From Metopolophium dirhodum (Eukaryota; Arthropoda; Insecta; Hemiptera; Aphididae), in contig NC_083560.1 in the NCBI RefSeq assembly GCF_019925205.1, positions 71,561,266 through 71,625,265 on the forward strand: a DNA stretch of 64,000 bases, written 5' to 3'. Positions within the stretch are counted from its first letter, which is position 1; each line of letters opens with the position of its first letter. The position numbers and the translations under genes are program-made. Below, piece by piece: positions 51,065 through 62,669 of the stretch. The notes under the pieces are model-generated. The model did no database searches. It was not told the DNA's origin and worked only from the letters and a program-made list of their open reading frames with translations.

Positions 51065-51660
51065 CTGATATTATTTGTAAATCTCTTCCGTCTTTTTTTA
51101 GTATGCTTCTGAGAACTGGGTATGTTATCAAACTCATCAGATACAGAGTTAGTCAATTCATCTTCATATGGTATATAAACATCAAAATGCCCATTAGATA
51201 TGTTTTGCATAGAACTAAAACGAAATCTCTTTACGGGGTTCCTTTCTGAACCAAATTTTTCATACAGTTCACCATTGAGGTACACCTCAATAAATACCAA
51301 AAATAATTGTCCGGCTGCCACCAGCTCACATAAACCTCCATAAGTATTAAATTTTAACATATCACTAAAGTAGTCAGCAGAACTACGATAATTATTTCCA
51401 TCACTATCATGTGACATTATTGAATAATCTTCCCAATTATTTATCACATGGGTTACTATCTTTTTACGTACTTCTTGGGCCTTATCTTGAGTGTCATATA
51501 ACACAAAAGATATTGCCCTAAACAGGCAAGCTCCGTGACCAATAATTGGAATGATAGTGTGGGACATCATTATGCCATTTATGTTCAATAATTCGACAAC
51601 CATATTAATTATTTTTTTATTAATTTGTAAGTATGTAAATTTTATTTTAATACACTTCAA
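51001..51660 (-). pseudogene. OTU-type cysteine protease domain of the Helitron
   Basis: The 219-codon frame carries an OTU (ovarian tumour) deubiquitinase-like domain at about residues 36-163: IIGHGACLFRAIS (Cys45), VRKKIVTHV, IMSHDSDGNNYRS, TYGGLCELVAAG and GHFDVYIP (His158). OTU domains occur in several Helitron lineages; their job in transposition is not established. The usual GDGxC box reads GHGAC, so the Asp three residues before the catalytic Cys is His; activity would probably be reduced. The last 22 or so codons (after KKRRKRFTNNI, ending at 51001) are out of frame. The coding continuation KKQLIQSATKYQLKNKEVHK lies in another phase, reached by a one-base shift at the six-A run 51059-51064. 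The OTU part was therefore once the N-terminal portion of a longer protein or a closely coupled ORF. The start at 51660-51658 is the first Met; later Mets at codons 20 and 31-32 are possible. Confidence 0.82.
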
Positions 51661-52054
51661 TGTTTAGAAAGAACCGTACATAAACTGGGGTGCGTATACG
51701 ATGACGCATTAATATTCGTAATAATAAGTAAAACACCTTGTCCTTGTGTATGCGTAGGATATTTTACGAATTCATTTTATTTATATACACTTTAAAACTA
51801 CTAATGGCAACCAATAATAAATAATTACTAATTTCTACTGTAGAGTGTAACCAATGGCAACTATTAATAAATAAAAATAAAATTTCCAATTTCCATCTTG
51901 AACCTCAATCTCCCTGTTTGAGCAGCTATTTAAAATGCGAATTTCGAAAAATCCTTTCTTAGTGCGCCTATACATAGTAATAAGTACATTTACTGAAAAT
52001 TTCATATCCATAGCTTCAGCAGTTCCGGCTAGGCGATGATGAATCACCCAGGAC

Positions 52055-52075
52055 AAGTCTTTTTATATATATAGA
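52055..52075 (-). other. Helitron 5' terminus (TC end)
   Basis: Read on the minus strand the element starts TCTATATATATAAAAAGACT immediately after A at 52076. A TC followed by a TATA-rich run is a common Helitron 5' end and resembles the end of the small element at 61620. Confidence 0.8.
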
Positions 52076-52237
52076 TTTTGTAAAAGTTTTCTAATTTTTT
52101 CATTTATTTTGATAAGGTAAATGTCAACCTCTGAATTAGGTACCAACCTATAAATACCAAATAGATCCAATTTTCTATCAAAAATCACCATAAAAGTTGA
52201 AGGTTGAACATTTTTACTGATCCTAAAGTTAACGTCA

Positions 52238-52276
<39 letters not shown>

Positions 52277-53596
52277 CAAAACTAATTATTGTAAAGTTAA
52301 TACATTCATCGTTCCAATCGGAATCTAAATATGTACTTTATAGCATAAATAATACATATATATATATACACTCATAATATATTAACTATGCATGCTTATT
52401 AACATAATTTTCAATTAATTAATAATATTTTAAACTGATTTGATACCTATATTATATTTAAAGTATAAATATAAATATAATAAATAATTTAAAATATGGT
52501 TTTGTACAGCCTTACCTAATTGTAATACTTTATATACTTGCTACTATATTTAGTAAATAATATGCATAATACTGCGTGAATTTGGAAATAGTTTACGACT
52601 TTTACGTCCCGACTTGTTCGGCAAATATAATGTCCGTTTGCCACGCAATTGTCCTATTAATATTACAAAGTGACGATGCCACTTTTTGTAAAACTTTTTT
52701 TTCATAACTAAACGAGTTTCCGGACCTTATCAACATATCAATTTTCCGTGACACCGGTAAACCGTGTTTGGAACCCATCTGAAATTTGTTGTGTATAAAA
52801 TGGTAATAGTAAGTGATAAATCGTACTGTACTGTCAGTACCTACTCATAATTGAGTTTTACAAACGTGTTGTAAAGAATTTACTCAACAGATAATATATT
52901 TAATCGTTAAGAATGTTTGTTTTATATTATTATTTTCTGTAAATGAACTATTCGTTAAAAAAATAAACTGACCTTTCTTATTTTTTTGTTAAAATTTAAC
53001 CATTATTGATCTATAACAGGTCACTCGATATATTTCTGAATTATTCGTATTACTTTTGGCATACAGATAAATCATATCTAACAATTATTTATTTGAATGT
53101 TTGAATAAACAATGATTTGTATTGAAAGTATAAAAAAAATACATACCTACATATTATAAATTAAAATGTACAATTTATAAATGTCCAATACCGACAATTT
53201 GACAGAATAATATTTAAACATAATTTTATATTATGATCCCAGAATTGACACAATTATTATTTTGTCACATTCTTTAATCGATAGAAAAACAAAGAATTAT
53301 TGAAAACATTACACTGTTTCGCTATGAAATACTTAATCGTTCTCTTTGCAGTAATAAATTGTGCTATTCTGGTTGAAAATTAACATATTAAAACACTTTG
53401 AAGACGAACATTGAATTAATACACTGCACTATACGCGGACTAATTGATGAGACAATCAAATAAAAAGTTACGATTTCAATTTATTCAAAAATAAACGTTT
53501 GTATCAATGCTCAAATAAGGCGCAGTAATTAAATAAAAACCCGGAAAACTCGCTCTGTTGTATCGTATGGTTTGACTGTATATATCGTCATTGAGT
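52076..53596. other. AT-rich non-coding stretch with a CA microsatellite
   Basis: No gene recognised. The reading frame at 52063-52272 is produced by the CA repeat. Confidence 0.5.
52239..52273. repeat. (AC)n microsatellite
   Basis: Seventeen uninterrupted AC units, 163 bp outside the Helitron 5' end. Confidence 0.95.
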
Positions 53597-53705
53597 AGGT
53601 CACTGTAATTGATGTGTTAAATTTTAAATTAATGAAATACCGTTGCATACAAAAAACGATTCTGAGCTGAGACCGATACACCGTATTTATTTTTCAGGAT
53701 ATTTA
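53597..53705 (+). repeat. Dispersed aphid-type repeat, copy 3
   Basis: GGTCACTGTAATTGATGTGT, TAAATTTTAAATTAATGAAA, CCGTTGCATACAAAAAACGA and TTCTGAGCTGAGACCG follow in the same order as the copies at 19272 and 32240. Of these three it is closest to copy 2. Confidence 0.6.
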
Positions 53706-56700
53706 TATCACTAATAGTAAGTAGTGATTTCAACTAAAATAAATTTCCTATTTGTTTTACAATAGCAAAACAAATTATCCAGATGGTTTTGGACTATCAT
53801 CATTAACTTCTAAGCCAAATGATTTTAATCCATTTCATCAATTATTTTCAGCTTAAAGTAACTACCTACATAAGAAAACATTCTGTAACTTTCTCATACT
53901 TACTTAGTCATTCTTACTTATAAAGTAAAATGATTAAAACCAATTTTTGATTTTTCGTAATAAAATAATAACAAATAGTTAATGTTACATAACATGTTAT
54001 AGCTTGTATTAAATTTTCCAGCTTTATTGTTTTAGATGTTAAAATTGAGAATGTTTCTTTTGTTAACATTTTAACTTAAAACGCTTTAAAAAAGAGTGGG
54101 TACCAATATTATACTATGTTTTTGATATTTTTGAAAAGCCGTAAGAAAAACTTATGAAGATAATTTTACATTTGAATTAAAAAACTTTAAAAAAAAAATT
54201 GAAATGTCTTAAGTGTCAGTAAATAGCTTAAACTATATAGAAAATACTAGAGATTCCTCCTTACTTTTGAACCACCAGAGTAAAATCTAAATTACATTTG
54301 CTACCAGGAATCATACTTAATGTGGAAGATTATGTAATGATTCAGCAAAGTGATGACTGATAACAGACATGAATTTGTTTTGATATCACACTATTTTAAA
54401 CATAAATGAATAACTATTTGCTTAGGCGTTATAGTAACTCTTAGATATATTATATTGATAGCATAGAAGATATAAATATTATAGTGACTACTATTATTTA
54501 ATTAATGTTTCTATTTTTTTTTAGTCTTAAGTCATTGGTATATATTTCTGATTTATATTATATCAATATTTGAAAAAATAAATCTATTAATAAAAAAATA
54601 CATAATTTGTAAAAAATAAATAATTATAATAAGAAAAAAAATTGTGTTTAAAATTAAAACTCTATAAACTCAATATGGACGTGAACAATATTTTATTGTC
54701 AGTAAATAAAAATAAAATATAATGCATTTACCTTATAGGTATGTAACCTAGGTGTGCAACCTTATGAACATTCAAATTGACAATATTTTAGGAAAATAAT
54801 TAATTGGGAAAAGTTTTTTAGATTAAATTACATTTTGACTTAAATAACACTAAGTATTTTTAAATTACTTTAGATGCTCACATTTATCTTAAAAATATAA
54901 CTTAATTAAAAGTGTTTAGAGATCTTGAATGAGTTAATATTATAATTATTAAACTGTCATTGAATATATAAGTTATTATAACTTTACAAGATACGTATTT
55001 CCTAAAATATTAACGTTTAATTGGGGTTTAGTTGTATGAAAGTCTATTTTGAACAATTTGTTTTTCATGGTTTCAATTCCTTATATACATATTTTTTATG
55101 ATTGGACGAGAAAATGTGTATATTATATTCTTTACTAATATGAAGCTCAATCCAGTTCAACAAATATTTAGGGTGTTATCTATATTGGTTTGATTAAGTA
55201 CCATGTTTATAACTTTCTAGACAACGTAATGTCTTTTAATGTATAAATGTTGTATTATTAAAATGCACGTATTTTCGTTTGGTTTCGTCGTTGTTGACAA
55301 AATTGATGTTTTATACGGTCAAAGTTGTTATTTAGGTACTATCATTCTTTAAACTATATCAGTTAATTGACATGTTCAGCGTGTGTTCACAAACATTTAA
55401 AATTATGTCATGTGATCGTGGTTTATAGATTCATGAAATATTTTTTAACTTCTTTCCTGACGTGAAATGGTATATAGGTACTTAATAATACAGAATAATA
55501 CTGAACGTGATCTATTAAAAAATGACTGATTACTGAAAGCCATATTTAAAGTTTGATGTTATTATATTATTTTAGAATTTCTCAGAAAACATCCATTTTG
55601 CAATTTTATTAAACTAAATACATCTTTTAAAAAAAAGTGAGTGCTGTCATGGGACACCCGGTAGAAACGAAGTTTCTTTTCCAACAAATATTATAGATGA
55701 CAAATACATTTTAATGGAACAGTTCAAAATAAAAGTAAATACCAATAAGTAAATGTGAAAAATAAATGAAAATGAAATTGATTATTATTGCTATTTAATT
55801 ACTATTATACTAATCATGTTCAATAATCGAAATTACAGGCCTGTGATAACTGAAATATGATACATACGTTTGTGACGTAAATTTTTCCAAATATCTTGAA
55901 ATTACTGCATTGATAGTGGTGTCATCTCTCGTTGTAGATTCTGCTGAATTGTTTATCATATGTAAATTGAATGTGTCCATAAGGAAACTTTTAAAATTTA
56001 CGATTTCTTATCATTAAAATTGATGTTAAATTCACGAAATTGTTTTAATTCATAAATTATAATAATTATAAATGCATAATATGCAGATCTTATTACGATG
56101 TTTCAAATCCTCACGTTATACCCGTTGTCTATTATCTAGTCTATACCAAACGCGACGCACAAAAAAATTTAATCACGGCAAAGGTAAAGCACTATATTAT
56201 AGGGGAATATGCAACAATCAGATTATTCTTCGAAAACAATTTCATGAAAGAAAAATGTTTTCGCGTCATGCAAGGAGGTTATGATATGAATATTAGATGT
56301 AACCAAAAGTTTATTTTTTGTAAGGACCGTGGTATAGATTTCAGTGTCTGGTTCTGCATGGAATACGCGTGGTACATGAATAGACATGATAACGAATTCA
56401 AATCTGTTTTAAAAAGTATTATTGCATTACTAGGTCGATCAGTATGGTGGAATACGAGTTGGATGTTTTGGCTAAAATAACTGTTTAATATATTATAAAT
56501 TATATTATTTTGTCAAGAACGTTTTTTTCCCGGCTAGCCCCACATCGTGCCATAAAAAACTTTGTTTCAAAAATTCAAATACAAATAGGTAAATCCTTAG
56601 ACCATTCAGGACCACTTAAATATTGATTTACCTAATAAATGTTCACAATATAAAATATACAATTATAATTCAATTAAATTTGTTTCAAATGCAGAAACAG

Positions 56701-57632
56701 TATTCCAAAATCTAAAATATCAAGAATAAGTATATAAAAAGTAAATATCTTATAGTATGTATATGATGCATATTGCATATCCAAATTAAATCGAATTTAC
56801 CAAAAATAAATTGGTGCATGAATATTATAGTATTCAAATACTTATTTAATATGGTTGTTGAAGAGACAATGTTTTCAAAGCGGTAAATCATATTCGCAAC
56901 CCATTAAAAACTATTATTAAATAAAATACCCTCCCTTTTCTTTGGCATGAAACGTATAAATGGAAAAAAAAATAAAAAATGTGAAAAAAAAAACCAAAGT
57001 CATTGTTGCGCATTTCTATAGTTGGCTTTGCGTTTTTGTTTCGTACGGTGTTTATCATTACAAAGTCGACTATGAAATGACAACAAAAGATATAAACGAG
57101 CATAAGTCCATTATAATAATATGAACCAGGTGTGATATGTTTGGTGTCATTCAGATTATAACTAGGAAATAGAGAGTTTGAAAAATTGACATCGATAACT
57201 AACTTTAAAACACTTTAACAAATAATTGTAAATTAATTGACATATTATTTGAACAAACAAAAATGTATTCAACCGGAATGAATACCATTACACACCCAAG
57301 ACCAATAGATATAGAGAAATAACTTTTATGCCCTTATTAATTTGTACCTAAATCATTCTACTGCGAGCGTACTGCGTTCGAAACGTTACCACGAATAAGT
57401 AAATGTAAATCCCACCTAATGGCTGGGAAAATTTGATGAAACCGACATTTGTCAGAAAATAATAATAAGTTCAAAAACGGTATTTTTAATTCATTTACAT
57501 ATATTATAATATTGATATTTTAAAATAAATAATTCAGTTTTGAAAAATCAATGATACGTTGAATTTAATATAATTCCATAACAGTAATAGTGAAATAGTG
57601 GATTAGTGGGTATAAACAAGGTGTTGAAAATG
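53706..57632. other. AT-rich non-coding stretch
   Basis: No gene or mobile element recognised outside the open frames at 56072-56480. Confidence 0.5.
56072..56480 (+). other. Two overlapping short open frames, unrecognised
   Basis: Frames of 70 codons (56072-56284) and 78 codons (56244-56480) overlap by 41 bases in different phases. The second is rich in aromatic residues and Cys (WFCMEYAWYMNRH, WWNTSWMFW). Composition is slightly less AT-biased than nearby frames. I recognise no domain. Together they could be a frameshifted remnant of one longer frame, but this is speculation. Confidence 0.15.
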
Positions 57633-58005
57633 ACCTGACAAATGAAATAACTTTTGTTCTAATCAATATTTTATAATATGTATAGACACTTGCGCTACAA
57701 GTTCAGTGTGCAAGTTCACTTTGCAAAAATTGTCTTATATTATATTTTTGGAAAAACTCAAAATAGCTAATAAATCTAATTTTTAAAAAAAACGTTGATA
57801 GTAAAAACGTTTATTTAAGTCATATCGTTTATTTTTACAATTTTTTACAATATTCTTTTGTAATAAATCAATTTGAAACGTATTTACTTTTTTCCATATA
57901 TTGAGAATCTTCTTAAGTAAATAAATATTAAATTATTTATCATTCTTATAATTTTTGTTATTTTTTTCATGCGTTTTACTAGTCCCGATTTTTCATTTGT
58001 CAGGT
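57633..58005. mobile_element. Possible MITE with exact 15-bp inverted ends
   Basis: ACCTGACAAATGAAA (57633-57647) is the exact reverse complement of TTTCATTTGTCAGGT (57991-58005). The 343-bp spacer is AT-rich and non-coding. No target duplication is clear, so the superfamily is unknown. Confidence 0.5.
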
Positions 58006-59825
58006 ATTCTGTCGTATTTATACTGTTAAACCCTTTATTAACAGTTACGCACAAACTATGCTTGCGCTGGATAAAAACAATACATTTCAGTAATTGTTTT
58101 GATGTTTACTTTTCTAGGTAACATAACTCGAAATGCATAGATATCAAAATAATATGAATGGTAGTTGTAAGCCATCATGTTGCACAAATTGTTGTCATAA
58201 TTCATATAATGTACGACGATTTAATTAGTGAAAAATATTGCAATTTTATGATGATTTTAATAAATAATTGAGTAATTATACTAAATATTACTATTATCAT
58301 TATTGATTTTTTTTTCTTGAATTTTATTATATGTTATTTTGTATTATAATTTCTAAAATATAATTTCTAACCAATAAAAAATGAGTACTACACCCAATTT
58401 CGTACAATGTTACGTACCTTCCTACGTATTATTGTACAAATAATAATTAGAACTATATAAGTTATTAGTAAAATGACTCATCATAATCAAATACAGCCAA
58501 ATAATTTCAACGTAGGTATGCACTTTTTTAAATCCTTAAGAGTATCATCAAATATTACAACCGATAGTTATTTATAATTTATCTAATATAGGTACATAAC
58601 GTTGGATATTTTTTTTTAAGTTCATAATTAATTTTATAATTTTTAATAAAATGTTTTTTATGGATTTAAATATCAATTTAACAAATAGTTTAGTTATTTT
58701 GAATAAATATTCAATTCCCAATTGGTTTTTATTTTACATATAATTTATTTGTGTTAAGATATATTATGAAACTATCTATTAGGAGGATTCAAAATTATTG
58801 AAATGTCGTTCTGGTTTATAATAGTTAATTTTCTAAAAGGAAATGACCAATTTCAAGGAAAATAAACTCGAAATTAAATAATTTATATACGAGACAAAAT
58901 TTGAGTTACTTTCACACCGTGTAAAGTAATTACTACAGTTTCTTAAAATAAAACTAATTCGGTAAAGTTAAAAGAATAGTAAAATAATCTAGTTAAAAAC
59001 AGCACAGACGTGGCTTTTTCGAAAAACAAATTAGATATTTTACAACTAAGTTTAAAAATTAGTTTTCTCCAAAAACATATTTCATTGAAAGATATTACAG
59101 TAGGTAGGTATAAAAATAATCTTATGAACATAAATGGCCATTACATGAACTATAATGGCCATTAAAATAATTTTGTTTAAATGCATCTATACAGTACCTG
59201 TATAACAAACGACCAGAGTGGCTTGGTTTTCAAATCGATAATAAATAAGAATCATTTTATAGGAAAATATTTTGTTTAGTGCTCGGTTTATAATATTGTG
59301 TTTTTTAAACCTTGTAACGGTGCATGACATTTGCAGAATCAATAAATGAAGCCTGCATAGGTCTACAAATAGATGTTCTCAAAGCTGTAGTGAACTGTGA
59401 TACTCTCTATACATATTCCGTGTATACGCGGAAACAGGGTAAATTCTATCATCTCTTACCCTGTAAATATTTTTCAATTCTGAATGTGGGACATTAAAAA
59501 ATACTAATGGATCATAAATTCATGACTTACAATTTTTTAACTCATGTCTCTTGCGCATGCGCAATACAACTTCATTTTTTTTATGGTAACCTCTATTTAG
59601 AAAGACATTTTCGAATTGATCGATTTTTTTCAAGTAATTTTTATCTAGCAACAAAATTGACGAAACGAGAGCTAGGTATAATTTAAAAAAAAATCAATTA
59701 ATTCAATTTTATTCTTTTAATTGTAAGTATTTTTTTCTTCTTAACACCATGATATATTAAAATTAATAGTTATTATTAAAGTAATAAATGATTTACTAGT
59801 TATGAATTATTATTTTATTTAATTA
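58006..59825. other. AT-rich non-coding stretch
   Basis: No gene recognised. An ACAGGGTAA...TTACCCTGT inverted pair at 59435-59463 is a short hairpin of unknown origin. Confidence 0.45.
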
Positions 59826-60499
59826 CTCGCGGATACGGCCATTCTTTGCTATTGCTAGGTCTTGTGATTGTTCAACTCCTTTTGGGTGTAACAGTTATAC
59901 GCAGTGGAAGGAATATCTTCTAAGTTTTAATTTTTAGCCAACCGGACCAACGTTGTTCTTGAGATTCGCTTGTGTTATACGAGAAGCATATTATCAGGTA
60001 TGCAGCCTGAGGTAGATCGCGGAGCCCACGTAATGCGTACGTAAGTGTATAATTTAATTTTGAAGTATCAAAAAATGCAAAAAATTGGTTCACTGAAACC
60101 ATGGTTCGAACTCTTTTTTTTTATTGGTCTTAAACTGTATGATTTCTGCTTCGACTACTAAGGTCATTAGTGTAAAGGTTCGAACTCTATACATTCTGTA
60201 CTAAAATACACAGGCTTATCGCATTTATAATAATAATAATTATTATTAAAATCAATTGAAATTATTTATAAACAAAAATGTCCATCGTAAATCTCAAAAT
60301 CCCTGTTTAAAAACCATCCCGGGTTGAACCTAACCTAACCAGGACCTCTTATTTACATTTTTTCGCTACAAAATGTAGCCTATCTTTGTTCCCAAGTCGA
60401 ATCTATCTCTGTACCAAATGTCATTGCAATCGGAATAACGGTTTAGGAATGCATAAAGAACATAGCTAGGTAGAAACAATTTTTGTGTTTTATATAATA
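59826..60499. repeat. Helitron-like repeat, copy A (decayed)
   Basis: Starts with a decayed CTCGCGGATACGG (compare CTAGCTGACACGG of copy B). It shares TATTGCTAGGT, TTGTTCAACTCCTTTTGGGT, TATTATCAGGTA, TGCGTACGTAAGTGTATAAT and AAGTATCAA with copies B and/or C, in the same order. It ends where copy B begins. Non-coding; the reading frame at 59920-60102 is incidental. Confidence 0.55.
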
Positions 60500-60899
60500 C
60501 TAGCTGACACGGCAATGCGTTCCTATTGCTAGGTTTTTGTGATTGTGCAAACAGTATATTATCAGGTAGGCATCTACCTGGGGTAAATCGAGGACCCCGT
60601 GTAGTGCGTACGTAAGTGTATAATTTAACTTTAAAGTATCAATGTAGGTTAGGTTATAGGGATTGAAAAAACATAACTATAAACACCCTCTAAATCTCAT
60701 GGAACCTATTAGTATAATTTTTTATTGAAAATGTTTAGGTCAATTTTGAGTCTATTCAATTCAGAGTTCAGATACACCAATGCGGGATAAAAATATAAAG
60801 AAACTAAATTGTATAAAGCCCATTATCTTCTTGAAGAGTAAATAAAAAAAAATAATAATAAATATACGATTATTATATCTGATCAATTGTATTATGTTA
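60500..60899. repeat. Helitron-like repeat, copy B
   Basis: Begins CTAGCTGACACGGCAATGCG after A, the reverse complement of a Helitron 3' end (CAGCTAG then T). It carries the shared blocks CAGGTAGGCATCTACCTGGG, CCCCGTGTAGTGCGTACGTA and GTGTATAATTTAACTTTAAA. Its far end is unclear and abuts copy C. Confidence 0.55.
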
Positions 60900-61620
60900 C
60901 TAGCTGTTTATGTGCACTACGTTGCCCGTTAAATGTGCCAATTCTATATGATTCAAACTTTGTTCAATTCGTTATTTAATATTCGGTGTAGACTGTAGAT
61001 GTTCAAAACTTATCTTAACGAAAAGTTAACGGAAAACGTTGTCCGGAAAAAAAATTCTGGTTGTTCAACTCTTTTTGGGTGTAACAAACTGTGGAAGTAA
61101 TGTTTTTTTAAGTATAAATGTTATTATATTTTAACGTATAGCCATCTCGGCCGGCGTTGTCTGTGAAATTCGCAGCAGTATATTTTCAGGTAGGCAATCT
61201 ACCTGTGGTAGTTCACGAACCCCATGTTGTTTGTATTTAAGTGTATAATTTAACTCTAAAGTATCAAATTTATACCAAGTTTGTCATTGTTACTTAATTC
61301 AGTCTACGGCGGATTATAATATGATCAAAAAATATGATACAATTCCTAACCTAACCTAACTGTACTAAAATCTTATGAATAAAAAACCAAACATTTGTAT
61401 GTATAGATGAAGAAGAAAAATAAAAAAATAAAAAAAAACAATGTTGTATTTTTTACATCCACATTTTATACTTTTCCGGTGGATTTTTCTAAAATTTTCT
61501 TTCATAAGATCCTTATCCTGACAATTACGAAGACATCAAAAAAAGAATCGGTAAAGCTGTTTTGGAGCCAACCAGTCACAATAAGATTTGCATTACGCTT
61601 TATATAATATATATAATAGA
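60900..61620 (-). mobile_element. Small Helitron-like element, copy C, both ends present
   Basis: Read on the minus strand it starts TCTATTATATATATTATATA at 61620 after A and ends CAGCTAG at 60900 before T. These are the same terminal signature and A/T target as the Helitron at 47910-52075. At 721 bp with no coding capacity it would be non-autonomous. Internal blocks (TTGTTCAACTCTTTTTGGGT, CAGGTAGGCAATCTACCTGT, AAGTGTATAATTTAACTCTA) match copies A and B. A (CCTAA)3 run lies at about 61349. Confidence 0.6.
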
Positions 61621-62669
61621 TATGTAACCTGTTTAAATAAAAAAAATACAAATTTCTGCTCATTTGCTACTACTTACTACTATATTATAATATGCAACCG
61701 ATGGCAACTTTAAAGCTATAAAAAGAAAAAAAATTAATGTTCCTGTTTTGGTATTTGTATGTAGCTAACATAATTGTTTAATCTTTAATTTATCGATAAT
61801 ACTACGGCACACGTAGGTACAATTATTCAAATAATCCAATATTTAAAAACCAATAAAGATATTTGTTTAAGATATTCTATGAAATCTAAAACAAAAAATC
61901 TTTAAATTCATAAAATATAACTATGCATATCACATATTTAACTATGCATAAATCCAGACTGGATTTACGCCATGAGGAAACTGTTTTATAAATATGAACG
62001 AAGATTATTAATACCGAGTTGAAATCTGTAACAGTAAGGATGTTTCATCAGGATAAAGATAATACGAATTGGTCGCTAGTAAAAAAGTCATTTGTTATAA
62101 TAGTTTTTAATGTATCATAATATTATTATGGTGGAGAGGATAAAGGATAAATGACAGTCGACTAAAAATTAATAAACATTAATTTGCTAACTTTTAAAAA
62201 TATTTGTACATCCCATAGCTACTAATAATTTTGTGAATATGTCAGTTGTATGTGACAATAACATAAATTGTATTTGTGACAATATAAGTGTTATCAACTT
62301 AACTAATCAAATATCTATAAAAAACTTATAATAGTTAGAAGGTTAGAACATTCTAAGACTTATTTTTTTTGTAATTATTCATATTTTGTGGCAAAAATAA
62401 ACTTAAGCTGTATTCAATAATATTACTATTGTACACGAGAATTTTTTTCAAACCATTTTAAAGAGTTTTTACATACTAGGTATATCGTACTGTTTTATGA
62501 TCAAACATACACCATTTTCTCTTATACTTTTTTGAATATTATATAATTCGAAAATACTTGTTACACTTATCGCAAACGTAATGAAATATTAAATGCAATA
62601 GGTATACAATTTTGAAAACGGTTTGTTTTATTATACGTATGGTATGTATTACATTTGTATTACATTTTA
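61621..62669. other. AT-rich non-coding stretch
   Basis: No gene or repeat recognised. Confidence 0.5.

Larger units (their letters stand above)
47910..52075 (-). mobile_element. Helitron with both termini, internally deleted
   Basis: A rolling-circle transposon of about 4.17 kb read on the minus strand. The 5' end at 52075 starts TCTATATATATAAAAAGACT, preceded by A. The 3' end at 47910 finishes GAAGCCGGGTTATTCAGCTAG, followed by T. TC...CTRR ends, insertion between A and T, and no target duplication are the hallmarks of Helitrons. A GC-rich hairpin region precedes the terminal CTAG. Its genes, in order, encode an OTU protease domain, a Cys-rich region, the HUH Rep nuclease and the start of a Pif1-type helicase. 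All are on the same strand, but they are broken by one frameshift, two stops and loss of the helicase. Autonomous relatives are usually longer than 5 kb, so about 1.5-2.5 kb is probably missing. Confidence 0.88.

Noticed and set aside
52063..52272. Open frame beginning with alternating Cys-Val
   Set aside because: Direct translation of the (AC)n microsatellite.
56072..56480. Possible frameshifted small gene
   Set aside because: No recognisable domain, and two short overlapping frames are expected by chance in 64 kb; kept only as a low-confidence entry.
60330..61365. (CCTAA)n words resembling the insect telomere repeat
   Set aside because: Only two or three units each, occurring within or beside the Helitron-like repeats; too short for interstitial telomere DNA.
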